This document shows, piece after piece, positions 34,582 through 45,273 of a DNA stretch of 64,000 nt. Made by a program: the position numbers and the translations under genes. Origin of the DNA: JBFKQC01 sp041627895 (GTDB lineage Bacteria; Pseudomonadota; Alphaproteobacteria; Rhodobacterales; Rhodobacteraceae); NCBI GenBank assembly GCA_041627895.1, contig JBFKQC010000006.1:23221-87220 (forward strand), given 5' to 3'. Numbering within the stretch: position 1 is the first letter of the stretch; each line of letters opens with the position of its first letter. The notes under the pieces were generated by a model. That model was given only the letters and a program-made list of their open reading frames with translations, searched no databases and was not told the origin of the DNA.

Positions 34582-34941
34582 ATGACCTTCGATCCCTCGA
34601 CCCTGGTCTATGACGATCGCGGCCTGTTGCCGGTCATCGCGCAGCAGGCGGAGACCGGCGAAGTGCTGATGCTGGCCTGGATGAATGCCGAGGCGGTGGC
34701 GCGGACGCTGGCGACCGGCCGCGTGACCTACTGGTCGCGCTCGCGGCAGGCGTTCTGGGTGAAGGGCGAGACCTCGGGCCATGTGCAGGAACTGGTGGAC
34801 CTGCGCGTCGATTGCGACCGCGACTGCCTGCTGGCGCTGGTGCGGCAGACCGGGCCGGCCTGTCACACCAACCGGCGAAGCTGCTTTTTCACCGCCGTGC
34901 GCGACGGGGGCGAGGTCGAACTGACGGCCCCTATGGGCTGA
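34582..34941 (+). CDS. hisI: Phosphoribosyl-AMP cyclohydrolase
   Basis: HisI opens the purine ring of PR-AMP in histidine biosynthesis. 119 residues, the monofunctional form without the HisE domain. Zinc and magnesium ligands are visible: VDLRVDCDRDCLLALV holds two Cys and the Asp residues, and GPACHTNRRSCFF holds another Cys. RVTYWSRSRQAFWVKGETSGH is the typical central region. GGAAATC precedes the ATG. It overlaps the leftward gluQ gene tail to tail by 11 bases. Other his genes are not in the window. Confidence 0.96.
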   Translation: MTFDPSTLVYDDRGLLPVIAQQAETGEVLMLAWMNAEAVARTLATGRVTYWSRSRQAFWVKGETSGHVQELVDLRVDCDRDCLLALVRQTGPACHTNRRSCFFTAVRDGGEVELTAPMG

Positions 34942-35785
34942 GGCCGACCATGGCGCGGATATCCGCGGGCGAGGAGCCGGCGTCGCGGTAGGTGCGGATC
35001 GACCGGGCGTCGTCGCGCTTGGCCAGCCGCTTGCCGGTCTCGTCGCGGATCAGGTCATGGTGCCAATAACCCGGCCGCGGCAGGTCGAGCAGCGACTGCA
35101 GCAGGGCGTGGATATGGGTGGCCTCGAACAGGTCCGCGCCGCGCACGATCTCGGTGATGCCCTGCGCCGCGTCGTCGACGACCACCGAAAGGTGATACGA
35201 GGTGCCGAATTCCCGCCGGGCCAGCACCACGTCGCCGATGCCCCCGGTCATCCCGGCGGCGGTCATCCGGTGGGGGCCGGGATATAGCGGGCCATGCTCG
35301 ACAAAGCCCGGAACCGCGCCCAGCAGGTCAAGCGCGCGGCCGATATCCAGCCGGATGCTGTCATCCGGTCCGGCCTCTGCCATCGGCCTGGCGCGGCAGG
35401 TGCCGGGATAGACCGGCCCGTCGGGCCCGTGCACTGCCGCGCCCTCCTGCGGGGCTGACAGGGCGGCGCGGATATCGGCGCGCCGGCAGCGGCAGGGATA
35501 GAGAGCGCCCATGGCGGCCAGCCGGTCGAGCGCCTGGGCATAGGCCGGCATCCGGTCCGACTGCCGCATCACCGGCTCGGGCCAGTCGAGCCCGAGCCAG
35601 CGCAGGTCCTCGCGGATCAGCGCCTCCCATTCCGGGCGCGACCGCTCGCGGTCGATGTCCTCGATGCGCAGAAGAAACCGGCCGCCAGCCGCCCCGGCGC
35701 GGCGATAGGCCGTCAGCGCGGAATAGGCGTGGCCCAGATGCAGCGGCCCGGTGGGCGAGGGGGCGAAGCGGGTGACGTAGTTCAC
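34931..35785 (-). CDS. gluQ: Glutamyl-Q tRNA(Asp) synthetase
   Basis: GluQRS charges glutamate onto queuosine at the wobble base of tRNA(Asp). 284 residues: the catalytic half of GluRS without an anticodon-binding domain. HIGH-type motif APSPTGPLHLGH near residue 8; zinc site CRCRRADI and YPGTCR; KRLAKRDD as the KMSKS-like loop. The start is GTG at 35785, which overlaps the methyltransferase stop as GTGA. It follows trmFO and the methyltransferase in one direction, making a likely RNA-modification operon. Confidence 0.93.
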   Translation of the reverse strand: MNYVTRFAPSPTGPLHLGHAYSALTAYRRAGAAGGRFLLRIEDIDRERSRPEWEALIREDLRWLGLDWPEPVMRQSDRMPAYAQALDRLAAMGALYPCRCRRADIRAALSAPQEGAAVHGPDGPVYPGTCRARPMAEAGPDDSIRLDIGRALDLLGAVPGFVEHGPLYPGPHRMTAAGMTGGIGDVVLARREFGTSYHLSVVVDDAAQGITEIVRGADLFEATHIHALLQSLLDLPRPGYWHHDLIRDETGKRLAKRDDARSIRTYRDAGSSPADIRAMVGLSP

Positions 35786-36387
35786 GTCTTTTGCAGCACG
35801 TAGACCTTGGAATTGGTGCCGAGCTTCGGCAGGTGCGGGCCGTAGTCCTCGACCAGTAGCCGCGCCTTGCCGGCCGCGGTGTAGCTTTCGAGCTTGGCCA
35901 AGTACTCGGGCACCTCCAGCGCGTGATCGTTGTAGCTGAGCGTGAACAGCGCGCCGGGCGAAAGCGCCGCCATGATGTCGTCGAAGACCTCGACCGGCGC
36001 GGCGCCGCAGCCGATCACGCCGATGGCGCATATCGCGGCATAACCGGCGGGCAGGGCGCTGCCCGGCTCGATCTGGCCGAGGCGGCGGTAGATCGCCTTT
36101 TCGCGTGCGCCGGCCAGCATTTCGGCCGAGGGATCGAGGCCGTCGATGGTGGTGAAGCCCTCGCGCCGCAGCGCCGCGCCGGACATGCCGGTGCCGCAGC
36201 CGAAATCGAGGATCGGCACGCTCTTGTCCGCCAACTGCGAGGCCAGCGCGCGGGCCGCGCGGGCAGGCGTGGCATAGCCCGCCCCGGTGACGTCGGCGTC
36301 GTACTGCCCCGACCATTCGTCGTAGAAGTCGCGCGTCTCTTCGGCGTCGCCGAGCTGATAGACCTTGTCGAAGAACCTGTCCGCCAT
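35782..36387 (-). CDS. Class I SAM-dependent methyltransferase
   Basis: 201 residues with the Rossmann-fold SAM site ILDFGCGTGMSGAALRREG (motif I, near 59), then DGLDPSAEMLAGAREK and a beta-strand LFTLSYNDHALE. The N-terminal YDEWSGQYDADVTGAGYATP resembles Williams-Beuren-type (WBSCR27) and small-molecule methyltransferases. Substrate unknown. Its stop overlaps the gluQ start and its start is 22 bases after trmFO, so it might act on RNA, but sequence alone does not show this. Confidence 0.85.
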   Translation of the reverse strand: MADRFFDKVYQLGDAEETRDFYDEWSGQYDADVTGAGYATPARAARALASQLADKSVPILDFGCGTGMSGAALRREGFTTIDGLDPSAEMLAGAREKAIYRRLGQIEPGSALPAGYAAICAIGVIGCGAAPVEVFDDIMAALSPGALFTLSYNDHALEVPEYLAKLESYTAAGKARLLVEDYGPHLPKLGTNSKVYVLQKT

Positions 36388-36409
36388 GGCGCGACGCTAG
36401 ACCGCCGGG

Positions 36410-37762
36410 TTACGCCGCGTCCAGCGCGGATTGCGCGAGCCAGGCGGCAAAGGCGGCCTTGGCGCGGTCGGTATAGGCCTTGTAGCGCGCCGGGCGGTTG
36501 CGGCGCCCGCCCTTCATGTCGACCGGCGGGAACAGGCCGAAATTGACGTTCATCGGCTGGAAGGTCCTGGCCTCGGCGCCGCCGGTGATGTGGGTGACCA
36601 GCGCGCCCATGGCGGTTTCGGGCGGGGGCGGCGCGAGTGTGTGGCCGAGGATCTCGGCCGCCGCCATGCGTCCGGCCAGCAGACCCATCGCGGCGGATTC
36701 GACATAGCCCTCGACCCCGGTGATCTGGCCGGCGAAACGGATGTTCGGGCGCGTGCGCAGGCGCATCCCGTGGTCAAGCAGCGTGGGCGAGTTGATGAAG
36801 GTATTGCGGTGGATGCCCCCCAGCCGCGCGAACAAGGCGTTTTCGAGCCCCGGAATCATACGGAAAACATGGCCTTGCGCGCCATACTTCATCTTGGTCT
36901 GGAAGCCGACGATGTTGAACAGCGTGCCGAGCTTGTTGTCGCGGCGCAGCTGCACCACGGCATGCGGCTTTGTGTCCGGCGCGTGCGGGTTGGTCAGGCC
37001 GACCGGCTTCATCGGGCCGTGGCGCAGCGTCTCGCGGCCGCGTTCGGCCATCACCTCGATCGGCAGGCAGCCGTCGAAATACCGCGCCGTTTCGCCCTCG
37101 TGGAACTCGGTCTTGTCGGCGGCCAGCAGGGCGTCGATGAACGCCTCGTACTGGTCCCGGTCCATCGGGCAATTCAGGTAGGCGCGGCGTTCGTCCTCGG
37201 TTTCGCCCTTGTCATAGCGCGACTGGAACCAGGCCCGGCCCATGTCGATCGTGTCGGCATGGACGATGGGGGCGATGGCGTCGAAGAAGGCGAGCGCGTC
37301 TGCGCCGGTCTCGGCGCGGATCGCCTGCGCCAGCGCGCCCGAGGTCAGCGGGCCGGTGGCGATGATCCACTGCCCGTGGCGGGGCAACTCGGTGATCTCG
37401 CCCTCGGCCACGCGGATCCGGGGATGCGCGCGAAGCCTTGCGGTGACCCACTCGGCGAAGGGTTCGCGGTCGACGGCCAGCGCGCCGCCCGCGGGCAGCT
37501 TGTGGCGGTCGGCCGAGGCGATGATCAGCCCGCCGGCCGCGCGCATCTCCCAGTGCAACAGCCCAACCGCGTTCTGTTCGTCGTCATCCGACCGGAACGA
37601 GTTGGAACAGACCATCTCTGCCAGGTTGCCGGTCCGGTGCGCGAAGGTGCCGACCCGGGGCCGCATCTCGTGCAGCACGACGTCGACGCCCATCTCGGCG
37701 GCCTGCCAGGCGGCTTCGGACCCGGCCATGCCGCCGCCGACGATATCAAGGGAAAAGGACAT
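36410..37762 (-). CDS. trmFO: Folate- and FAD-dependent tRNA (uracil-54) methyltransferase
   Basis: TrmFO makes ribothymidine at position 54 of tRNA using methylenetetrahydrofolate and FADH2. 450 residues. N-terminal FAD site DIVGGGMAGSEAAWQAAEMG, then VCSNSFRSDD, YLNCPMDRDQYEAF, RRDNKLGTLFNIVGFQTKMK and the C-terminal PMNVNFGLFPPVDMKGGRRN. The start codon at 37760-37762 lies in the stem of a 10-bp hairpin (37760-37790) and no clear ribosome-binding site is visible, so translation may be restrained. Confidence 0.95.
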   Translation of the reverse strand: MSFSLDIVGGGMAGSEAAWQAAEMGVDVVLHEMRPRVGTFAHRTGNLAEMVCSNSFRSDDDEQNAVGLLHWEMRAAGGLIIASADRHKLPAGGALAVDREPFAEWVTARLRAHPRIRVAEGEITELPRHGQWIIATGPLTSGALAQAIRAETGADALAFFDAIAPIVHADTIDMGRAWFQSRYDKGETEDERRAYLNCPMDRDQYEAFIDALLAADKTEFHEGETARYFDGCLPIEVMAERGRETLRHGPMKPVGLTNPHAPDTKPHAVVQLRRDNKLGTLFNIVGFQTKMKYGAQGHVFRMIPGLENALFARLGGIHRNTFINSPTLLDHGMRLRTRPNIRFAGQITGVEGYVESAAMGLLAGRMAAAEILGHTLAPPPPETAMGALVTHITGGAEARTFQPMNVNFGLFPPVDMKGGRRNRPARYKAYTDRAKAAFAAWLAQSALDAA

Positions 37763-37790
37763 GCGCCCGATCTAGTCGACCGGGCGCATG
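37760..37790 (-). promoter_or_regulatory. Hairpin covering the trmFO start codon
   Basis: A perfect 10-bp inverted repeat CATGCGCCCG/CGGGCGCATG with an 11-base loop containing CTAG. On the minus strand its 3' arm contains the trmFO ATG. It could attenuate translation, or act as a boundary between the DoxX gene and trmFO. Confidence 0.6.
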
Positions 37791-37836
37791 TTTGGAAGTG
37801 TGGAGAGCGAGTACGAGTGATACGTGAGAGAGCTTG

Positions 37837-38427
37837 TCAGGCAGGCACCGGGGCACGGCGCCGCTTGGCCGGCCGGTCCCAGACGTCGGCAAACAGGTTG
37901 TCGACCTGGGCGTCCGGGTCGGTCTCGGCCGCGTCGACGCAGAGGTTCCAGGCATCGGTTGAGAGCCCTTGGTCCTGGTCCTCGTCATAGACGGCGCGGT
38001 CGGTGGTCGGCTGCGATTCCAGCGCGCTGATCCGGCGGCTTCCGCCCGGCTCGGTCACGGCGATCAGCAGGATTCCCCCAAGCAGTGCCATGTCGCGCCA
38101 GAACTCGCCGAGCGTCTGGTGGTCGCCGAAGTCGTAATGCGTGAAGCCCGACCAGAAGATGTAGACCGCCAGCATCAGCGCCGCGGGGCGCACCGCGACA
38201 CCGACCATGATCGAGAAGGCCATCACGAAGAGATAGGTCGTGGTCACGATCTGGGCGTGCGGCCAGGCAAGCACCGGATCGAGGAAGGTCCGGCTGGCCG
38301 GTTCGAAGATCAGGCCGGTCGCCATGGCGAGGAAATACGACGCGATCAGGATGCGGACCACGGACAGCACGGTCCGCGAAACCGGATTTCCCTTGTCGTA
38401 ATGTCGAACTGGTCGAACCGTCGGCAT
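37837..38427 (-). CDS. DoxX-family membrane protein with hydrophilic C-terminal tail
   Basis: 196 residues. Four hydrophobic segments between about 20 and 130 (VVRILIASYFLAMATGL; TTYLFVMAFSIMVGVAV; ALMLAVYIFWSGF; DMALLGGILLIAV) match the DoxX fold. The last 65 residues are polar and acidic with a basic end (AKRRRAPVPA), longer than usual. GGGGAAG precedes the ATG at 38427. Function is unassigned; relatives affect redox or sulfur compounds. The 243 bases upstream to gyrA hold only AT-richer promoter-like sequence around 38515-38580. Confidence 0.83.
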   Translation of the reverse strand: MPTVRPVRHYDKGNPVSRTVLSVVRILIASYFLAMATGLIFEPASRTFLDPVLAWPHAQIVTTTYLFVMAFSIMVGVAVRPAALMLAVYIFWSGFTHYDFGDHQTLGEFWRDMALLGGILLIAVTEPGGSRRISALESQPTTDRAVYDEDQDQGLSTDAWNLCVDAAETDPDAQVDNLFADVWDRPAKRRRAPVPA

Positions 38428-38670
38428 TGTCTTCCCCAGGTTTCGGCGCCCCCGCCTGATGTGTCCAAAAGGACAGGCCGGTGTGGCGAAGCCGGGGCGG
38501 AATTGCGGCCGAACAAGGGCGGTCGAAAAAAATACCGAATTCCGGTTCCGGTTTGCGGACAATTCGACTTGTCTTTTCCGGATTGACGGCGAAACGGCGG
38601 CAATCCTTTGCCCGGGTGATCGGAAACGCCGCGCGGCACCGGCCGAATCGGTCGCCGGCGGGGGCCGGTT

Positions 38671-41412
<2,742 letters not shown>

Positions 41413-41603
41413 GTGCCTGTCCGCTCTACTTGCCTGGGGCTATATTTAGTTGTCGTCAAGTATATCCTACCGTGGATATGGGGTGCAATGCCGCTTTGCC
41501 CCGGATCAAGCAGCCAGCACAATCGAGTGATAACACGCTGTTTTAATTGAAAACTAACGGGATTCTGGCATGATGGAGAAAAACAATCGCCGGAGGTAGC
41601 AGA

Positions 41604-41873
41604 GTGGCGACATCGGAAACCGAGTTGATGCTGCGGGGATACGGGCTGACCACGGCAGAGTTCTACTATCGCATGCCCGACTACCTGCACGTGCTGAACA
41701 CGTTCATCTGGCAGGATTACGACCTTGCGCCGGACCACCCGCGGCTGTTCCGGTTCATCGAGTTCTGGCAGGACGAAATCGAGGGGCCGCTGCACTCGGT
41801 GCGCTTCACCCACCGCAAGCTGATCGCGCCGGGCGAATGGCGCCACGTCACGGGCGAGTTCACGCTGCACTGA
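41604..41873 (+). CDS. Usg family protein
   Basis: 89 residues matching the small Usg-like family of alphaproteobacteria: MLRGYGLTTAEFYYRMPDYL, FIWQDYDLAPDHPRLFRF and the C-terminal GEWRHVTGEFTLH. The function is unknown; the family name comes from an ORF beside a folate/amino-acid gene. The start is GTG at 41604 with GGAGG 7 bases upstream. It is divergent from gyrA across 191 bases, which are AT-rich near 41520-41580 and must hold both promoters. Downstream is ornithine cyclodeaminase, convergent. Confidence 0.88.
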   Translation: MATSETELMLRGYGLTTAEFYYRMPDYLHVLNTFIWQDYDLAPDHPRLFRFIEFWQDEIEGPLHSVRFTHRKLIAPGEWRHVTGEFTLH

Positions 41874-41900
41874 CCGCCCGTCAGGGCGGGCGAACGTGGC

Positions 41901-42956
41901 TCAGGCCGCTTGCGCCGGTGCCGCGCGCATCAGCATCCCGTACAGGTCGCGCGGGTCGTCGGGATCGGCCAGCAAATCCAGTTTCTCCTCTGTACCAACC
42001 ACTTGCAGTTGATCCCTGATGTAGCGCAGGGCCGAAAAGTCCTCGACCGCGAAGCCGACGCTGTCGAACAGCGTGATCTGGCGCGCGTCCTTCCGTCCCG
42101 GCGCGGCACCCGTGACCACCTGCCAGATCTCGGTCACCGGATGATCCGGGTCAAGCTGTTGAATCTCGCCCTCGATCCGCGTCTGCGGCGGGTATTCCAC
42201 GAAGATCTCAGACCGCATCAGGATGTCCCGGTGCAGCTCGGTCTTGCCCGGGCAGTCGCCGCCCACCGCGTTGATGTGCTGGCCCGCGCCCACGAGATTG
42301 TCGGTCAGGATCGTGGCGTACTGCTTGTCCGCAGTACAGGTGGTGATGATGTCGGCGCCCTCCACCGCGTCTTCGGCGCTGGCGCAGCTTGCCACCTGCA
42401 GCCCGGTGCCGGCGAGGTTGCGCGCGGCCTTCGCCGTGGCCGCCGGGTCGATGTCGTAAAGCCGCACCGTGTCCACCCCGCAGATCGCCTGGAACGCCAG
42501 CGCCTGGAACTCGCATTGCGCACCGTTGCCGATCACCGCCATCACCCGCGATCCGGGCCGCGCCAGGTGCTTGGCCGCCAGCGCGGACATCGCCGCGGTG
42601 CGCAGCGCCGTCAGCAGCGTCATTTCGGTCAGCAGCACCGGCGCGCCGGTGCCCACGTCTGCCAAAAGCCCAAAGGCCATAACCGTTTGCAGACCGTCCT
42701 TCATGTTCTTCGGATGGCCGTTCACATATTTGAACGCATAAAGCGAGCCGTCCGAGGTCGGCATCAGCTCGATCACCCCGTCGGGGCTGTGCGCCGCCAC
42801 CCGGGGGGTCTTGTCGAACAGCTCCCAGCGGTGGAAATCGGCCTCGATATACTCGGCGAGGTCGCGCAGGACGCGCGTCACCCCGATCCGGTGCACGAGC
42901 CGCATCATCGCGTCGACGCTGACGAAGGGCACATAAGCGCGGTCGGACGGCTGCAT
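41901..42956 (-). CDS. Ornithine cyclodeaminase
   Basis: Converts L-ornithine to proline and ammonia with NAD as internal hydride carrier. 351 residues. Substrate region ALRTAAMSALAAKHLARPGS, Rossmann motif VMAVIGNGAQCEFQALAFQAI, and the catalytic Asp region INAVGGDCPGKTELH. AAGGAG is 6 bases before the ATG at 42956. It lies 10 bases after the arginase stop, so arginine would be taken to ornithine and then proline by one transcript. Related crystallin-like enzymes of other specificity exist, but the neighbour makes ornithine most likely. Confidence 0.93.
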   Translation of the reverse strand: MQPSDRAYVPFVSVDAMMRLVHRIGVTRVLRDLAEYIEADFHRWELFDKTPRVAAHSPDGVIELMPTSDGSLYAFKYVNGHPKNMKDGLQTVMAFGLLADVGTGAPVLLTEMTLLTALRTAAMSALAAKHLARPGSRVMAVIGNGAQCEFQALAFQAICGVDTVRLYDIDPAATAKAARNLAGTGLQVASCASAEDAVEGADIITTCTADKQYATILTDNLVGAGQHINAVGGDCPGKTELHRDILMRSEIFVEYPPQTRIEGEIQQLDPDHPVTEIWQVVTGAAPGRKDARQITLFDSVGFAVEDFSALRYIRDQLQVVGTEEKLDLLADPDDPRDLYGMLMRAAPAQAA

Positions 42957-42966
42957 CGCGATCTCC

Positions 42967-43893
42967 TTACGCATAGGACCGGGTCGGGCGGTCGAACACC
43001 CGGCGCCCCAGTGCCGAGGCCACCAGGTCGACCATCAGCGAGGCGGTGCGCCCGCGCTCGTCGAGGAACGGGTTCAGCTCGACCAGATCGAGCGACGTCA
43101 GAAGCCCGCTGTCGTGGATCATCTCCATCGCCAGATGCGCCTCGCGGAACGTCGCACCGCCCGGCACGGTCGTGCCGACAGCGGGCGCGATCGACGGATC
43201 GAGGAAATCGACGTCGAGCGAGACGTGCAGCAGCCCGCCGGCATCGCGCACCCGGTCGAGAAACGCGCCGAGCGGCCGCGCGATCCCGGCCTCGTCGATC
43301 GCCCGCATGTCGTGGATCGTCAGCCGCCGCTGCGCCAGTTCCTCGCGCTCGGGCGCATCGACCGAGCGGATGCCGAAGAGACACACGTTCTCTTCCGGCA
43401 CCGGCGCGGGCAGGGGCGGGAAGGCGCCAAAGCCGGGCCGGCCGGTGACATAGCCGACCGGCGTGCCGTGCAGGTGCCCGGAATTCGAGGTTTCGGGCGT
43501 GTGGAAATCGCTGTGCGCGTCGAGCCAGAGCACGAATAGCGGCTGGCCGACGGCGGCCGCGTGCGCCGCGACGCCCGCCACGGTGCCGAGCGACAGGCTG
43601 TGGTCGCCGCCCATGAAGATCGGCAGACCGCCCGCCATCGCATCCCGCGCCGCCGGCATCAGCGCCTCGGTCCAGGCCACCGTCTCGGCCAGGGCATGCA
43701 CGGGCTCGGGCGCCGCGACCTCGCGCAGCGCGGCCGGTGCGACGTCGCCCAGGTCGCGCACCGCATGGCCCATCCCGCGCAGCGCCTCGGCCAGCCCCGC
43801 CGTTCGATAGGCCGCCGGCCCCATCAGGCAGCCGCGGCGCCGCTTGCCGCTGTCCACCGGCGCGCCGATCAGAAGGCAGGTTCGCAGATCCAT
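42967..43893 (-). CDS. Arginase
   Basis: Hydrolyses arginine to ornithine and urea with a binuclear manganese centre. 308 residues. Metal motifs: FMGGDHSLSLG, LWLDAHSDFHTPETSNSGH with the His and Asp ligands, and LDVDFLDPSIAPAVGTTVPG. The N-terminal LIGAPVDSGKRRRGCLMGP is typical. AAGGGA precedes the ATG. An extended reading starts 31 codons upstream in the intergenic region and was not used. It is divergent from an Lrp/AsnC regulator, the usual controller of arginine catabolism. Confidence 0.94.
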   Translation of the reverse strand: MDLRTCLLIGAPVDSGKRRRGCLMGPAAYRTAGLAEALRGMGHAVRDLGDVAPAALREVAAPEPVHALAETVAWTEALMPAARDAMAGGLPIFMGGDHSLSLGTVAGVAAHAAAVGQPLFVLWLDAHSDFHTPETSNSGHLHGTPVGYVTGRPGFGAFPPLPAPVPEENVCLFGIRSVDAPEREELAQRRLTIHDMRAIDEAGIARPLGAFLDRVRDAGGLLHVSLDVDFLDPSIAPAVGTTVPGGATFREAHLAMEMIHDSGLLTSLDLVELNPFLDERGRTASLMVDLVASALGRRVFDRPTRSYA

Positions 43894-43958
43894 GTCCGTC
43901 CCTTTTCGTTGTCCAGGATTGAAATGCTGCCAATTCGCGTTGGACGGAACGGTGCGTT

Positions 43959-43986
43959 TTGATCTATATGGACGTCTAAAGATCAA
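43959..43986. promoter_or_regulatory. Inverted repeat between arginase and the Lrp-type regulator
   Basis: Arms TTGATCT and AGATCAA separated by 14 bases, in an AT-rich stretch of the 116-base divergent interval. Its size and placement suit an AsnC/Lrp-type operator serving both genes. Confidence 0.5.
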
Positions 43987-44009
43987 GTTGCATAGCCAGA
44001 GTTGCCGAT

Positions 44010-44462
44010 ATGGACGATCTCGACCGCAGAATCATCGCCACGCTGCGACGCGACGCGAGGATGCCGCTCTCGGACCTCGCCGCGACGCTGGGCATCGCGC
44101 GGGCCACGGCGCGGACACGGATCGAGCGGCTGGTCGAGGCCGGCGACATCCGGGCCTTTACCGTGCTGACCCGCGAGGACGTGGCCGAAAGCCCGGTGCG
44201 CGGGCTGATGATGCTGAAGATCGAGGGCGCCGGGGCGGAGCGCATCCTGCACCGGCTGACCGGCTTTCCCGAGGTGACGCAGGTGCATTCCACCAACGGC
44301 GCCTGGGACCTGATCGCCGAGCTTGGCACCGCCACGCTGGAGGCGCTCGACAAGGTGCTGTTCGAAATCCGCCGGCTGCCCGGCATCACCTCGTCGGAAA
44401 CCCACCTGCTGCTCAGCACCCGAAAGCTGGCGCGCCGGCGACAGGGTCCTTCATCTGGCTGA
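44010..44462 (+). CDS. Lrp/AsnC-family transcriptional regulator
   Basis: 150 residues. N-terminal helix-turn-helix MDDLDRRIIATLRRDARMPL and LAATLGIARATARTRIERL; C-terminal RAM/AsnC effector domain with FPEVTQVHSTNGAWDLIAEL. It is divergent from the arginase-ornithine cyclodeaminase operon and probably activates it in the presence of arginine or ornithine. No clear ribosome-binding site stands before the ATG (GAGTTGCCGAT). The final codons and stop run into a dispersed repeat at 44449. Confidence 0.93.
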   Translation: MDDLDRRIIATLRRDARMPLSDLAATLGIARATARTRIERLVEAGDIRAFTVLTREDVAESPVRGLMMLKIEGAGAERILHRLTGFPEVTQVHSTNGAWDLIAELGTATLEALDKVLFEIRRLPGITSSETHLLLSTRKLARRRQGPSSG

Positions 44463-44498
44463 AAATATTTCGGGGGGTCTGGGGGGCAGCGCCCCCCA
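44449..44498 (+). repeat. Short dispersed repeat with terminator-like hairpin, copy 1
   Basis: CTTCATCTGGCTGAAAATAT followed by TTCGGGGGGTCT and an 8-bp hairpin TGGGGGGC/GCCCCCCA (loop AGC, 44480-44498). The same opening, with three or four changes, recurs at 63970-64000. It overlaps the stop codon of the Lrp-type gene. Confidence 0.75.
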
Positions 44499-44549
44499 TT
44501 CAACTTGCGTCGAGCGTGCCGCAGGCACTCAATTGGGCAAGTTCCCGGC

Positions 44550-45110
44550 TCAGGGAATGATCCGGGTGTATTTCGTGCCCTTCAGCGTCGCCCCGGCGCT
44601 CAGGCCCGCCTGGCCGAAGATCAGCGCGATCACCGGCGACAGCGCCGTGACCGTGTCGGCCGAGATGTTCTCGCCGTTCTCGTTCAGCACGTATTCCGCA
44701 TCCGCCCCGGCCGACCAGCCCGGCGAGCGGCGGAACGCCTCCAGCGCCTCCTGGGTCATGAAGTACAGCGCGTGGGCGTATTGCTGGGCGCCGATCTGCA
44801 GCCCGAAGCTGCCCGAGGTCTGGGAATAGTAGTCCACCGTGACGTCGCCGACCCGCAGCGCGCCGCGCCCGAACGAGCCGCCGAGCCCGAGCCCGGCCTT
44901 AGTGACGAGCGGCATCACCAGGACGCCCGCAGCCTTGTCGCGCAGCTCGGTCGTGTTCGGATAGCGCGTGTAGAGAAAGTTCAGCGTGGCGTCGACGCGG
45001 GCGTCGATCGTCGACGCCCCGCGCGAGCCCACGCCGTTGCCGCAGCCCGCGGTCAGCAAGAGCGCGCCGCCAGCGCCGGCGAGGAATGTGCGACGGGGAA
45101 GGATGGTCAT
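44550..45110 (-). CDS. YSC84/SYLF-domain lipoprotein
   Basis: 186 residues. N-terminal MTILPRRTFLAGAGGALLL has both a twin-arginine-like RRTFLAG and a lipobox LTAGC, so a Tat-exported lipoprotein anchored at Cys23-24 is likely. The rest is the SYLF/Ysc84 domain: DKAAGVLVMPLVTKAGLGLGG, YSQTSGSFGLQIGAQQY and TALSPVIALIFGQAGLSAGATL. Eukaryotic relatives bind lipid; bacterial roles are undefined. A longer reading upstream crosses the promoter region and was not used. Confidence 0.85.
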   Translation of the reverse strand: MTILPRRTFLAGAGGALLLTAGCGNGVGSRGASTIDARVDATLNFLYTRYPNTTELRDKAAGVLVMPLVTKAGLGLGGSFGRGALRVGDVTVDYYSQTSGSFGLQIGAQQYAHALYFMTQEALEAFRRSPGWSAGADAEYVLNENGENISADTVTALSPVIALIFGQAGLSAGATLKGTKYTRIIP

Positions 45111-45273
45111 GTCGGTGTAGCCTTGTTCTGCCGGTTGCCTCGTTGCACCCTTATCTTGGGCGCTCTCGGCAGACTTATACGAAATAGACGGGGCGCTGTC
45201 ATCACCCGACGCGACATCGGCGGGCCTTCGCCACCTCTTGCGGGCCCGGCGCGATCGCCGGCGGGCGCCCGGC

